This document shows positions 27,741 through 40,660 of a stretch of 64,000 bases of DNA, piece by piece. The stretch lies in assembly GCA_035610835.1 (NCBI GenBank), contig CM069450.1, forward strand, positions 34,464,971-34,528,970, written 5' to 3'. Both the position numbers and the translations under genes were made by a program. The DNA is from Ophiura sarsii (lineage: Eukaryota; Echinodermata; Ophiuroidea; Amphilepidida; Ophiuridae). The notes beneath the pieces are model-generated. The model saw only the letters and a program-made list of their open reading frames with translations. It made no database searches and was not told the DNA's origin. The number at the start of each line of letters is the position of its first letter. Within the stretch, counting starts at the first letter, position 1.

Positions 27741-28265
27741 TAACTGACGTGTCTATGTGTTCTCTATAATAATGAACTAGTGGTGAACTATTGAGTATTC
27801 GACGACATTTTAGCCAAATTGATCCCAGTTTCTAAATTGTATTTTAAATGTGAAAACGGTGTCGCTGCAAGCTAGGTTTGGATTCAATGTAAAGAGCAAT
27901 AAATTGATGATCGTGAAAGGTTATTAATTTAAAGCTTTTAATGAGACAGGGGTCAGGGCCACGGGAAATATGCCTTATTTTTTTCAGTAATGACAACAAA
28001 AATCTTCTTCAGAAAAAGGCATTTTCAAGCAGAAACGTCCCTGCAAACATGACTTTAACATGTAAAAATAATGGATTAATATTGTATTGCTCCCCTTACT
28101 GAAAACCCCCCTAGTCACATGGCGTTGAACCACATTTAAATGCCTTAATGTTGTCATTGTATAAGGCTGACATTTTGGCATATTGAATTGCACGAGATCG
28201 ACATCCTCTTTTCAAGGGAAAAAAAATCTCTTCGTATACAATAGACTCACTCAACGGTGGCATCT

Positions 28266-28730
28266 GACTATTTAGGATTTGTGAACTTCCTAACCACCCT
28301 TTAACTATTTAATGTAGAGAAAACCATATTCACATAACCTCATTACAAAAATTTAACCAGGGAAGGGTGTGGGGGGGGGGGGGGGGGGGGGGTCGAAAAT
28401 GGCATGTTGTCCATAATCAAGATAATCATGATAATGCCATACATGCATCGACATGTTAAAATGTTACTTAGAACAAAGTACAAACTTTAAGGTGCATTTT
28501 CTCAGTAAATAAGTCACTTGTGCCTTTCCTTTTATGTTTGTGTACTTCCCAGCCAACCTTGAACTAGCAAATGTACAGAAAACCATATTCACATACCTCA
28601 TTAAATTTTAAGCGGAGTCAAATGGTCAAACATAGCATATTGTCCATATCGCCAGCATATCGATTATGGACAACATGCCATTTTCGACCCCTTAGGTTGG
28701 CTGAGAAGTTCACAAACCCTAAATAAAGTC
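28266..28730. mobile_element. Foldback element, about 465 bp
   Basis: GACTATTTAGGATTTGTGAA at the left is inverted at the right (TTCACAAACCCTAAATAAAGTC). The inner arms share GGTCGAAAATGGCATGTTGT / ACAACATGCCATTTTCGACC. The left arm contains a 20+ bp G run (28,370-28,392). The internal phrase AGAAAACCATATTCACATA occurs twice in direct orientation. Confidence 0.75.
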
Positions 28731-30010
28731 ACAACTTACTTCATTAAAAAATGCATCCCAAAGTTGTATTTCTATGTAAACAGTCCGATATGATCGCGAG
28801 ATGGACGAGATGCCATTTTGACCCCTTCTTAAAATCCTAAATGTAGTATGTGACACTGATTATCTCTACATATTCCACTTATTGGTTGACTGGATAGTAC
28901 TCAGACCTGATTTATGGGTCTCATTTGATCTAATTCATGAGAAAATGCCCCTTGAAAATGATCATGGAGCCAAAGCCCATCGTTTTTGCCAGATTTTGAA
29001 CTGTTCAATCATTTTTGTGTCGCCTTGATCATAGTATCAACATCAGAAATACAAATTGAGACATACATTTCCAATCGCATTTTATCATGCTCTTTTGCAT
29101 GCAAAAGACAAGAAAATTCATAAGAGGGGGCCGCATCGAGATATTTCACATCGAATTTGGTCCGATTTACGAAGTTTTTGTGGCTGGACCATTTTCTACT
29201 GGGGGCATGCGAAATGGTATATTTTGGTATTTTTGTTACTATTGGGTACCAGTGAGTACATAAACATGACTAATAAGGTCCTGTTAATGGTATAGAGGCT
29301 GCACCACCCACACCAACATTTTGATAAAGTCATGTCAGAAAACTTGACGGGCCATTTTTGACACCCCCCCTAAAATTCCAACGAAATGAGCGAAACTCTA
29401 TTTTTTTAACATTTTCCTATTTAGAGCACAGTGGACATATTACGTCTATTAAGAGCACAGTGGACAAGTCCTCTAGTTGCTGAGAAAAAACCCTTCAAAA
29501 TAGGTACTTTAAACTGTGGAACATTGAAATATATTAGCCCATTCTTAGCAAAGGTCGGCATACTTTGGAAGGCCATATCGACCGGAATGGAGTTTGAATT
29601 TTTCCTTTCGACCTTCTCTTTAAAACTATATTATGTACCTGTGAGTGAAATTTGAGCAAAACCAATGATCTATGGTGAGGTGCCAGTTCCAATTGATTGG
29701 CATGGAATGACTCTGTGTTTTTGTTGGCCGAAGATCCTTATTCAAGTCTTTCGGTAACCCTTTTGGCAGCCATTCTGAATTTTTAATGTCAAGGTTAGCA
29801 CCTTTACTTTTGAAAGTTGTATAATTGAATTTGCCATGTCAAAAACATATTATTATACACTAAAATCATTAGAATCGGAACAATGTTAACTGTCTTGGTG
29901 AATTTGACCGCCAGTCAAAAGTGCGTTGCCCTTTCGACGTTTTTGGCTATAGCGCCCTCATTTAAGATCGAAGGTATAACAAACTATACATTTTTAGCAT
30001 TCTCATGACT
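28731..30010. other. Intergenic stretch, nothing recognised
   Basis: No domain-bearing frame, RNA gene or paired termini found. Scattered GCCATTCTG/GCCATTTTTG words occur. Confidence 0.35.
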
Positions 30011-30011
30011 A

Positions 30012-30262
30012 CACTGCAAAAACACCGGTGTTAAAAATAACACCATTGGTGTTGTGAGAGGTCCACACCAACACCGGTGTACCGGTGTTAAATTTTTGGT
30101 GTTATATCAACACCATGTAGTGTCATTTTAACAACTGCAAGTGTGAAAAACAACACTGTAAGTGTTAATGTAACACCAAGATAGTGTTAAAATAACACTA
30201 ATTGGTGTGGACCTCTCAGAACACCGAACGGTGTTATTTTTAACACCGGTGTTTTTGCAGTG
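30012..30262. mobile_element. 251-bp MITE with TA target duplication
   Basis: Termini CACTGCAAAAACACCGGTGT and ACACCGGTGTTTTTGCAGTG are perfect inverses, flanked by TA on both sides (30010-30011, 30263-30264). The whole element is a chain of GGTGTT/AACACC words, so it can fold along its full length. No coding capacity. Confidence 0.9.
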
Positions 30263-30264
30263 TA

Positions 30265-31385
30265 GATGAGTGATTTGATATGCATATCAACATTAGCCTG
30301 ACATTTTCAAGAGGGTAGCACAAGTCAAAATTGTTCAGTAGTCATCAGGGAACACAAACACTTTCAAACCTTTGTTCCCAGGATTTGGTCACGGGACCTA
30401 CAGGTTGGTCTCCTATAATAAGCACATGTGAACGTATTACGTAATATGCGAGAATCCCAAACTCTGAGGGGAGGGCTGTATCTCACGAGAATGTCTCAAT
30501 GCGCCTTTTGAGATCGCGCATCTGAAACATTTATTTGCGGAACGGACCAAGCGGCCAAGCCACTATAATTCGTATTATAGTTTACTGCGAAATTATAAGC
30601 TATCGATCGAACTAACATTTGCGATGATAATGCATAATAATGCCGTGCAGAGTTCAATATAGTAATCATATCGTTTACATTCAATATCGATACATTGCAT
30701 TTCGCCAACATTTATCATCAATAAAACTGGGTGGTAGTTAATTAAGTTCGCCTTTCCATGACGAGATACATCAAAAGTCATCCGAGGGTTGGATAGGAGA
30801 ATAGCAAAACGCCACAGTCCTCCACGATTTCCGCATATTGAGAATAGGTATACCAAGGTCTTTGATACGGATTTGTAGTACATGATGATATTGATCAATA
30901 TGTGAATTCGACGGTTCGGAATAACATTTAATTTTTAATTTTTATTTCATACATAAATCATCACTTTCTTAATGTGCCTGTTATTAAGTTCCTTTAATCT
31001 ACTCTCTAAGCTTAACCGTACGACACTTAATGCTACAACATACTACTAATACTACTACTTATAACTTGGATTTATAACGCGGACTTTTCAATCTTACAGG
31101 ACGCTCTAGGCGCGATTACCATTATTATTACGCTGCCTTTAGGAAATCGTCACAATAACTTCGTTTCAATTAGGTTGCTGCTGGCTAGGCGCACATCTAC
31201 TAGATGCTAGTAGCGCGTGGTTCTCCAGTCTATCATATGGCGCGCCTTCATACGCGCACGAAGATCTTAATATTTTGCGAGCTGCCTCCTAACCTCAGTA
31301 AGATGCAGGTGCCGAACTGCCACGCATGCGACCGGGTTCGATCACCGGAGCCGGCGGTGGCCGCGCCCCTCAAATTTGCTCCCAA
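30265..31385. other. Intergenic stretch with a possible SINE piece
   Basis: Mostly unrecognised. GACCGGGTTCGATCACCGG at about 31,329-31,347 resembles a B box in a GC-rich patch, but no upstream A box is convincing. Confidence 0.35.
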
Positions 31386-31900
31386 AATCACACCACCGTG
31401 GTTAGGGTTAAGAAGTTCTTCTATAACCATAACACAATTGAGGACCCTACTACTAGTGCTAAAAGAGGGTTAAGTCACATTGAGAAAAATGGCAACAACT
31501 GGGTTTCATTGTGTCCATGTGTGGACTTGACCCACTCGGGTTTTACCTCCCATGGATTCTTACACAGCTTTAACGCATGGCTTAACTTTAACATTTGAAC
31601 AGAGGGTGCAGAGATCCTCCTTGTAGCAGAAAACTGATACTAACTACAATTTCACAAGATTGTGACTTAACCCTCTTTCAAATCTAGGGTCCTCAATTTC
31701 CCCAATGACACCTGCTAGTAAATTGCCGCATACATTATGAGTATTAGTTTTGCACAAATTCTAGTAGTATGTTGTATTATAGTTCTTTTTACATATCAGA
31801 CCATATGACATTTACATTAACGGAAATTGACCCATTTGTTCTCCAAAGCACACCGCCGTGGTTAGATTTTAAGAAGTTTTGCTATAACCATACATGTCAG
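31386..31900. repeat. Nested direct and inverted repeats
   Basis: CACACCACCGTGGTTAG...AAGAAGTT..TCTATAACCATA at about 31,389 recurs directly at about 31,849. Between them AATTGAGGACCCTA...AGAGGGTTAAGTCACA (31,436-31,480) is inverted at 31,660-31,700. This looks like an element with inverted inner ends and duplicated flanks. Confidence 0.6.
31703..31800. repeat. Direct repeat unit, copy 1
   Basis: AATGACACCTGCTAGTAAAT and TGCCGCATACATTATGA...TATTAG reappear at 34,058-34,150 with few changes, 2.35 kb apart in the same orientation. The intervening DNA includes a Harbinger-like element. Confidence 0.7.
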
Positions 31901-32469
31901 AAACTGTTGTAGCTTATCATCATTTAAGACAGCACTAAAACTCACTTGTTCAAAATTGCTTTTGCTTTGCCAATGACTTGGAATGTTCCCGGGAATGCTG
32001 TTTATGTTGGCATAATAGTAGTGTATTGTTATGTTTCTGCATTATTTTATTTTAATTTAATTTTTAATTTTTTATTCAATGATACATATAACTATACAAT
32101 ACAAAATGTAGGTAATAATAATATTAATAATAACAAGTATGTACAATGTGACAATCGATTAAAAACACTTAAGTTATTTAAGATTAATTATAGGTCAAAT
32201 AATATACATATATAATATCACGACAAAATTTATACACATGACATAGTTATTACAGTGAAATCAGTCTACGAAGACAGAGTTCTTTTTCAAATAGGAATAA
32301 AAGATGTGGGTGGTTGCCATATCTAAACTTGCTTATGCACAGTTTCCCAACAGCAATGATGTGGTTTTTTTTATTATCTTTTATTGTTTATCACTATAAT
32401 AATTTTCACATTTCACATAGTTTCATCATGTTTACATTACATTATCGATAGATGTAGTGTTGAACCCGC

Positions 32470-32740
32470 AAATCCGAGGACAAAAGTATAGAAGTTACAG
32501 TAAATCCGAGGACAAAAAAAAATGTGAGGACCTTTTTTGAAGTCCTCTCTTTTTTTCCTGCATAAAAACGTATAGAAGTTGGGTCCTTACCCCCTAAGGG
32601 TGTATGGCCATGTCCTCTATTGGGCGTCAATACACATATCATACATTTGTCCCTACATGTATGGTAAAACAAATAAAATGTCCTCAGATTGACTGTAACT
32701 TCTATACTTTTTACACACGTTTTAATACGGGTCCTCACAT
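32470..32740. mobile_element. Inverted-repeat element with CCGAGGAC/GTCCTC words
   Basis: CCGAGGACAAAAGTATAGAA plus GTTACAGT near 32,474 is mirrored by ACTGTAACTTCTATACTTTT near 32,692. Extra AGGAC/GTCCT words lie between and outside. The ends are not sharply defined. Confidence 0.55.
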
Positions 32741-33306
32741 GGGTTGGTACTCGACTATACATGTATACATTCTCCTATGTTTTTCAGCATGTTTACATTG
32801 CATATCATACACATGTTTAGCACATTTTCATATACTTTTCAGCATTTTTCATTTTCATATGCTTTTCGGCATGTTAACATTCATGTTCACATAAATTTCA
32901 CATTTCATGTTTACATTTCAATGATGTGGTTAATAAATTTCAAATCATTATGGTCATAAATGTTATTGTGATAGTTGAATATAACAATTTCAGTGGTTAA
33001 TACAAAACATGTAGACAGTTTACGCGAAATTACTTGACTAGCGTAAGACCATAGCTGCTTAACTCTATTACATTTGAAAAAGAAATGGTCGATATAATCA
33101 ATTACGTTGCATGTGTGACAAATATTATTCTACTTTACCCATCTTACATAAACTGATAAAAGTACTTTGGTGGGATAAATTGTGAAGGATTTTCCACTTT
33201 TTAATGAGATTAACCCTCACTTTTTGTGGAGTGGCGAGCTATGAACCTCAGTGACCAGAATTTTGTACACAGAGAAGGAACATACAAATTGTTAATCATG
33301 GCTTTT

Positions 33307-33519
33307 CTAAAGTTTTTGTTGTACAAGTATCAATAGGAGTGAATTAAAATAAACATCTTCTCCGTTGTTTTCAGGAGTCGTGGCATAGTCATCAGGAATC
33401 TGTGCTAATTTCCAATCAATGCATTTGTATTGCTTTTCATCATGTTCTTTGTTTTTTCTGATGTCTGTAGCGCAGTGACCGGCTTTTTTGACGGATACTT
33501 GCGCTTTATAAGTTTCCAT
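33307..33519 (-). CDS. Small unrecognised open frame, minus strand
   Basis: A 70-codon frame (METYKAQVSVKKAGHCATDI ... WKLAQIPDDY) has a protein-like mix of residues and starts 10 bp from the Harbinger-like element at 33,529. I recognise no family, see no splice support and no downstream exon. It may be a remnant exon or chance. Confidence 0.2.
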   Translation of the reverse strand: METYKAQVSVKKAGHCATDIRKNKEHDEKQYKCIDWKLAQIPDDYATTPENNGEDVYFNSLLLILVQQKL

Positions 33520-33528
33520 TTTGTATTA

Positions 33529-34019
33529 GGGAGCAGTTCCATTTGTACGCGATAAAAATTGCGAGAATGTTCCGGGCCCCGATGAGTTTTTTATCAGGCC
33601 CCGATGAGATTTTTAGCGCGTACAGTTGCGAGTAGCAAAGGATTATTTATCGAGTAGCGTATTACCGCTTGTTTAAATATAACGAAAGATAGTGGTCGGT
33701 ATGTAAATAGAGCTTCGGGTTATTTATTCTAGTTGTAAGGTACAAATTCAGCATTTCATGTTTTTAGAGATAATGTTATTGATTATGGATGTTTAACGTA
33801 AATTGTATTATCCTCGTGTATTTGCTAAACAATGTCCCGCTCTATTTGCTAAACATACCCCAGGGTATGGCAGAGGCCTCGTATCGGGCCCCGATGTCTA
33901 TTTTATCGGGGCCTGATGACTATTTTATCGCGTATCAACTTGAAAAACATCGGGTCCAAAACATATCAGGCCCCGATACAGTCGCGATAAATTTATCGCG
34001 TATAAATGGAACTGTTCCC
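33529..34019. mobile_element. Harbinger-like non-autonomous element (491 bp)
   Basis: Flanked by TTA on both sides (33526-33528, 34020-34022), as for PIF/Harbinger. Termini GGGAGCAGTTCCATTTGTAC and inverse (TATAAATGGAACTGTTCCC). The interior is rich in GGGGCCCGATG/ATCGGGGCC and CGCGATAAA. No transposase. Confidence 0.88.
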
Positions 34020-34169
34020 TTATCATTATTATAAGCATAACATTATTTTCCCATTAAAATGACACCTGGTAGTAAATTGCCGCATACATAATGATTATTA
34101 GTTGGTGCATCAGACTATAGTAGTACATGTATGTTGTATTTAAAAAAAAAAATCAGACCATGTTATGAC

Positions 34170-35640
34170 AGTGGTATGAAATAACATGGCTCACTTCAAG
34201 GTTTTTTTTGAAAATAAGGAGATTACTTTTCATTATTCATTATTCATTATTTCTTGCAACTCATATTCTGATGGATTTAGCCATGTCCGATAGAACGTTA
34301 ATAGATTACCACCTGAATCTTGTGAGTGTAAATGTTCAATAGGCCTATGAATACATAGAAATATTGATTTTATAATTCTAGATTTATTCTTTGTTTATGG
34401 TTTATTTTCATGCAATCCAAATTCAATGAAACAAGGCAAACACACCCCCAAGTCCCTAAACTGTGAGTTGTTTGCAACCACAATGACTGAATGACTGAAA
34501 TTATTCCCCTGTCTCGACCGGCCCTCCCCAACCACCATGAATCATGATCCACACGATGTGCACCCGCCGCAACTATTATAGTCTTTAGAAATTGTGGGGG
34601 GAAAAGGGGGGAAAGTACAAGCGTTCCAACTTTTTACGCATGTCAATCGCAAAGCCAAGAGTGCAGAATTTGGAATACTTCTAGTCTAACATTATACGTG
34701 CTCGGAGAAAATCACTTTCATCACCTTTTTACAGTAAATGCACCAACCCCACATGAGCCGCAGTCACATTTAGGGGGTTTCATATTTAGGAAATTCCCGC
34801 AGGAAATTCAATAATGTTTTATATTAAAATATAATGCTAGTTCTTCTTTGAAAACCAAGCGGTGATGAACTAAGTTGACATGAAGACGTGCTTCAACTAA
34901 GTCCTGATATGCATGAAGTCATACGCGCAGCATCTGTGCTATTGCCACGTCAATACAGATAGAACACCACAAACGAAATCTTAAACAGATTGAGGCTATA
35001 TCACATCGTTGCACAGGCATAGTTATTATAGTGCCGGGCAGGCCAATGAGAGCCCAATTCAGCTGTCTTATGGGGTTGAGACTACAAAAGGAACAGACGA
35101 TAGAAGACCCGTTTAGCGATTGTTCTCGATTTATTAAATCAATGTTCGTACCGGATGTTTTGTTTTTTCAGCATAAAATGTCAAATAATGAAATCAATAA
35201 AAATTATGGTTATTTTAATGCGGGCGGCTGAGTGAACAATGTGATTTCATTCAATTAGCCTTACATTTAAATTAACGGAATTCAGATAATCTAGCGCTAG
35301 ATTACAATAATAAAGTGTAAACAAATCATTAACATGTTGGATATGAAAATATATTGTTATCCGCGTGTATTTTACTAGGAGTGAATCCTGTTATATTTAG
35401 TCATATTTCAAAATGGTAATGATTGACTTTTTATTGCAATAGATACTGCAATATAAAACACACGTGTATAACACATCAATACAGATAATGAAATAGGATA
35501 CATTGTACATTTTTTGTTATGACAAAAGACTGACGGTGCCTGATTGGTTTAAACGCCTGTAGAATAACTGAACATGATAGCTTGTTAGATTCCGATCCCA
35601 TTAAACGATTATAATGAAGAACGTTGTTAACAATTTCCAG
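34170..35640. other. Intergenic stretch, nothing recognised
   Basis: AT-rich, no domain-bearing frame. Short open frames at 34,370-34,552 (minus) and 35,031-35,231 (plus) lack any signature. Confidence 0.35.
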
Positions 35641-35649
35641 GCGCGTGCC

Positions 35650-35860
35650 CTGGGGGGGGGGGGGGGGGGCTTTGGGGGCTCAAGCCCCACGGGTCCCCAG
35701 AGGGTAAAAAAAAAAGAGGGGAGAGAGGGGAGGAGAGAAGGAGGGGAGGGAGGAGAGGAGGGGAAGGAGAAGGAGGGGAGGGAGGAGGGGAGGGGAAGGG
35801 AGAGGAGGAAGGAAGGGGAGGAGGAGGAGTGGGGGGGGGGGGGGGGGAGGAGAGACCGGG
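35650..35860 (+). repeat. G run and GGGAGGA-type purine tract
   Basis: A G homopolymer (about 35,651-35,669) is followed by about 150 bp of almost pure purine (GAGGGGAGGGAGGAGGGG words) and another G run near 35,830. Open frames here on both strands are low-complexity translation. Confidence 0.9.
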
Positions 35861-35904
35861 AGCTTTTATTAGTGTCTCAATATTGATAGCAAGGAGAGTT
35901 TTAG

Positions 35905-36200
35905 CAGGGCTGTCAACTCTCCCGCATAGACACTCTTTCTCCCGCACTCCCGCATGGCATACTAAATCTCCCGCATCAACTAAATTACTTCAATTAAAAT
36001 GTGTATCAACACCTTTATACTAGCTTCCGTCGGTACATTTGCGATTTTGAACACGCAATTTTCGTCTGGATTTGAGGAAAAGATCATCGCTACCCCCCCC
36101 CCCCCCCCCCACCCCACTTATCAGGATTTCAGCTGATGACGGGGAAAAATTGGAGTCTGTATCTCTCCCTCCCAGCAAATCCCAAAAGTTGACAGCCCTG
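35905..36200. mobile_element. hAT-like element, family CAGGGCTGTCAACT, copy B
   Basis: Same termini as copy A at 10,689 (CAGGGCTGTCAACT / GTTGACAGCCCTG) but inverted relative to it: shared words such as CTGTATCTCTCCCTCCCAGC sit near the opposite end. GTTTTAG flanks both sides (7 bp), close to a hAT octamer duplication. Confidence 0.88.
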
Positions 36201-36479
36201 GTTTTAGGTCATCCAGGCAAGTTAAAACCCAACAGCTTGGCCCTCTGAATCACCAGTGGCGTAACCCCCCTTGGCAAAAGAGTAAAAAATAAAAAGACCA
36301 TGCCCCCCCCCCCATTGAAAAAGGATAAAAAAAGGAGGAAGAGAAGAAAGATGAAGAGGAGAAGGAGGAAGAGGATAAGAAGGAGGTAGGGGAGGAGGAA
36401 GAGTAGGGACATATGCGGCGCAAATGGGGGGGGGGGGGGGGTTACGGGGTCACTTCCCCATAATTTTAATGTGAGGGAC

Positions 36480-38530
36480 GTTAAAAAAAGGTTAAACTAG
36501 ACCTTTTTAGTGTTAAAAATGACAATTTTTGCGCGCTTTGCACGTATTAGTTTCAATGTTTCAATATTCAAGCTTAACAAGAGGGCTTCGGGAACGTTTT
36601 TTCTGGACCATTTAAGTTCAAAAACTGGTTTTTTTCCTCTCGATTCGCGCTCACTTTTTCAACAGGTTTCAACATTATAATGGGCCTCAAAACACACCAA
36701 ATATTCTAAATATTATGTTTGGACGTTAAAAACGTCATATTGGACCATTTAAGTGTTAGAAATGCCAATTTTTGCGCGCTTTGCGTGTATTAATTTCAAT
36801 ATTTTATCATTTAAGCTTAACAAGGTGGCTTCAGGACAGTTTTCTAGACCAATTTTAGTTCTTATCATACTGGACCATTAGTGTTAGAAATGCAATTTTT
36901 TTTCCGCGCTTCGCGCGCGTATTAATTTTATTATTTTATTATTTAAGCTTAACAAGGTGGCTTTCAGGATTTTCCATGACCATTTTAGTTAAAACTTACG
37001 AATTTTGTAATTGTAAATATTATGTGGGGGACGTTATTATCATACTGAACCAAAAGTGTTAGAAATGTTATGCGTATTGGTTTAAATATTTTATTATTTA
37101 ACTTTAACAAGATGGCTTCATTCAGGACAGTTTTTCATGACCCTTTTAGTTCAAAAACTCCAAATTTTGCGCAATCCGGGCGCATGTTTTCTAGAGGTTT
37201 TTATATTATAATGGCCCTCAAACCATACCAATTTCTCTATACTTAATATTATGTGGGGGGGGGGGGGGGGGGGGGGGCGTCAAAAACGTCATACTGTACC
37301 TTTTTAGTGTTAAAATCACAATTTTTGCGAGCTTCGCGCGTATAAGGTTCAACTTTTCAATATTTAAGATCAACAATATGGCTTCAGGTTTTTTTTGGCC
37401 CCCCCCCCCATCAAAAAAAATTCCTGGGTACGCCATTGGGTGGGGACGATGCCCCATGGCCACCCCCTACCTCCCCTCAAAAGAAGCCATTATTTTTGCG
37501 CGAATTAGTTTCAATGTTTAACTATTCACGCTTAACAACATGGTTTCAGGAATGTTTTCTGGACCATTTTAGTGACAAAACTAGAAAAAAATTGCGCGCT
37601 TTGCGCGAGTTAGATTCAATGTTTCTTTATTCAAGTTTTAAAAAGAGGGCTTAAGGAACATTTTTCTGGACTATTTTAGTTTAAAAAAATGACAGTTTGT
37701 GCGCTCAGGAACGTTTTTCTAGAGCTTTTTAGTGTTAAAATAGCCATTTTTTGCCCGCTTCGCGCGAATTGGTTTCAATGTTTATTCAAGCTTTATAACA
37801 ATATGTTTCAGGAACGTTTTCTGGACCATTTTAGTTAGTAAACTAGACATTTTTGCGCGTTTCGAGCGATTTTTTTTCATTTTTTTTTATTCCAAGCTTA
37901 AACAAAATAGCTTCATGAACGTTTTCAGAACCATTTTAGTGTTAAAATAACCAGTTTTTGCACAAATTATGTTCAATGTTTTATTATTCAAGCTTAACAA
38001 GATTGCTTCAGGAACGTTTTGAGGACCATTTCAGTGTAAAAATAACAAATTTTTGCGCGATACGCGCGAATTAGTTGTAATGTTTTATTATTCAAGCATA
38101 ACAAGATGGTTTCAGGAACGTTTTTTTAACCTTTCTTTTTTACAATAGCCATTTTAAAAAAAATATTTTGTTATTCAATTTGAACAAGACGCGCGTATTA
38201 GTTTCACTGTTTATTTATTATTCAAGCTTAACAAGATGGCTTCAAGAACGTTTTTCTAAACCTTTATTTTTACAATAGCAAATTTTTGCGCGCTCCGCGT
38301 CCATTATTTTTATACTACTTTGTTATTCAATTGGAACAAGATGGCTTCTGAAAGGTTTTCTGGAACTTTTTAGTGTTAAAATAGACATTTTTGGCGCGCT
38401 ACGCGCACATTAGTTTCACTGTTTAATTATCAGTCAAGCTTACCAACATGGCTTCAGGAACGGTTTGTTAAACCTTACTTTTTACAATAGCCAATATTTT
38501 CGCGCTACGCGCAAATCCTTTTTAATTTAA
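36480..38530. repeat. Satellite-like array, about 130-150 bp unit
   Basis: About 14-15 diverged units repeat, in order, TTTTTGCGCGCTTTGCGCG, TTAGTTTCAATGTTT, TTATTCAAGCTTAACAAGAT, GGCTTCAGGAACGTTTT and TGGACCATTTTAGTGTTAAA. Two C/G homopolymers interrupt it (37,256-37,277 and 37,400-37,410). A piece CCTGGGTACGCCATTGG near 37,423 looks like a hAT end, so the array may sit inside or be broken by such elements. Confidence 0.88.
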
Positions 38531-38824
38531 TCCAAATTTCAAACCCTTACGCCGTGTTGTTTGCTTTTTCAAAATTGAAGGGATAAAAAAAAAAATCCAA
38601 TTTTGAATGATATTGATAATAAGCCAATATTGAATGGAAATGAAGCTAAGGCTTTTCAATAAAATATTGGTCAAAATAAAACACCAAATCGCACCAAATG
38701 GATTCAAAAATTCAAAACAAACAACAAATTCCAAAGGGGGGGGGGGGGGGGGGGAACATCCCCCCTCGAAACATATTTGTATTGTAATATGTGTTAAGTC
38801 CACCACTAATTTTGGAAACTATAT

Positions 38825-39150
38825 ATAATACATCTAATATCTTAAAGAGGTGGGCCTATATTTAGAAATTCATGAGTTGAACTCAAGATATTAAGCCCTG
38901 CTCTAAGCAATAGAACTTGATCCTTCATTATAAATTTAAAAAGAGGAAAAATAAGTGTTTTTGATATTGATTCCATATATATATAATTTGTGGGACATTT
39001 TCAAGCTAAGAACACGTACATGCGTGCTGCAGCAAGCGCTTTGTTTGATTCGTTGTTCATGCAGCATGGGTTCGCCGATTTTTAGTCAGGGTATCATTGG
39101 TAATGTTGTTAAAAAATGTATCCGTTTAAAATGTTACTATAATTATTAAA
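38825..39150. repeat. Dispersed 300-bp repeat, copy 2
   Basis: Direct counterpart of 11,345-11,640, sharing TTTAGAAATTCATGAGTTGA, ATTAAGCCCTG and TGTATCCGTTTAAAATGTTA. An extra insertion of about 40 bp lies near 39,040-39,100 in this copy. Confidence 0.8.
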
Positions 39151-39522
39151 CATAACTAATGTATGTAACATAGAAAAGCTGTGAACGTTGTACTGATAAA
39201 AGATGATGATCTGAGACGGGTTACAAGCTATAAATGGCCGGAAACCATACATAATTGACCAAGATATGAGCAAAATAAATAGGATAATCCAGGGCTTTTC
39301 AGACTGTTGCTACGGGCCGTGTTTGTTTGTCTTTATACATGTAGTCGGCGCGTAACACATAACGCGTCGTAGGTCGGCATTTAAAATAAACTCGCACACA
39401 TGGGTACGCTGACGCGGTACTGCTATGCACACGCACTAAACCCACGCATCCCTACGCACACTCGCGGGCGGGCAAATAATGGAGAAATACGCTGTGCTAC
39501 GGGAGATGGTTAAGGTTAGGAC

Positions 39523-40622
39523 TTGGGACTCCGAAGAATTATTGAGAGAATTAGATCAAACAACCTGCCAGCCATCATAACCTTTATCGACTTCAAGAAG
39601 GCGTTTGACACAATACCTGCGCAACTTAAGAATGCGATTGCAGAAATATACAAGGACACCAAGGCAAAGGTTATATCACCTGATGGGGAAACTGAGGAAT
39701 TTGAAATACTGGCTGGAGTACTACAAGGTGACACCCTGGCTCCATATCTCTTTGTCATTGTTCTCGACTACGCCCTAAGAGAGGCCATATATGGCAAAGA
39801 AGAAGAGCTAGGAATCCGCTTAACAAAAAGAAGCAGCAGACGAATAGGACCAACCACAGTTACTGACCTTGACTTTGCTGACGACATTGCACTGTTGTCT
39901 GAAGAAGTGTCTCAAGCGCAATCACTACTTAACAGATTGGAGACTTCGGTGGGTAAAGTTGGGCTCAAAATGAACGCTGCAAAGACAAAGTACATGTCCT
40001 TCAACCAGAAGCAAGTACCTGTCATCACCACAAGCGAAGGTATGCGCCTTGACAAAGTGGAGGACTTCAAGTACCTTGGAGCCTGGATGAACAGTACTGA
40101 AAAGGACATTAAAACACGCAAAGCAGCTGCATGGAGAGCTTGTGGCAAACTCAGTCAGTTTGGAAGGCCAAAGCACTATCCAGAAAGCTCAAAGAAAGAC
40201 TGTTCATAGCTACTGTAGAATCAGTCTTCCTCTATGGATATGAGTCATGGACAGTCACCCCAAAGCTTAGTAAACAGCTGGACGGATGTTACACTAGAAT
40301 GCTTAGAACTGTGTTCAACATCAACTGGAGACAACATGTGACAAATAAAGACCTGTACGCGGATATGCCCAAAGTCTCGGATAAGATCAGGGAGCGTAGA
40401 TCTAGATTTGCAGGACACTGCTTCAGAGGGTCCAATGAGCTGGTCTCCAAACTCATACATTGGATACCTAAACATGGAGTGAGAAAGCGTGGTAGACCAG
40501 CCCTAACCTACATTGACATACTGAAGCGTGACACAGGATTGCAGGTAGAAGAAATCAAGACAGCTATGTTGGAAAGGAAGATTTGGAGAAGCATCGTGGT
40601 TCGGGAATATCACCCGCCATAA
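39523..40622 (+). pseudogene. 5'-truncated RTE-like LINE: reverse transcriptase with C-terminal tail
   Basis: The frame from 39,523 encodes LPAIITFIDFKKAFDTIP (RT block with catalytic Asp), GVLQGDTLAPYLFVIVLDYA, TDLDFADDIALLSEE (the FADD catalytic pair) and DKVEDFKYLGAW. Near 40,150-40,200 the reading frame shifts and continues RKLKERLFIATVESVFLYGY, ESWTVTPKL, RMLRTVFNINW, RRSRFAGHCFRG and HGVRKRGRPALTYIDILKR. The endonuclease and early RT are missing, so it is a 5'-truncated, once-frameshifted copy, relatively young. It ends just before an AAGTC-repeat tail, typical of LINE 3' ends. Confidence 0.9.
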
Positions 40623-40660
40623 GTCAAGTCAAGTAAGTCAAGTAAGTCAAGGACTTGGGG
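40621..40660 (+). repeat. AAGTC tandem tail of the LINE
   Basis: AAGTCAAGTCAAGTAAGTCA-type short repeats follow the LINE stop codon directly and probably mark its 3' end. Confidence 0.7.

Noticed and set aside
35614..35947. Gly/Glu-rich and Pro/Ser-rich frames on both strands
   Set aside because: Low-complexity purine tract, no coding signal.
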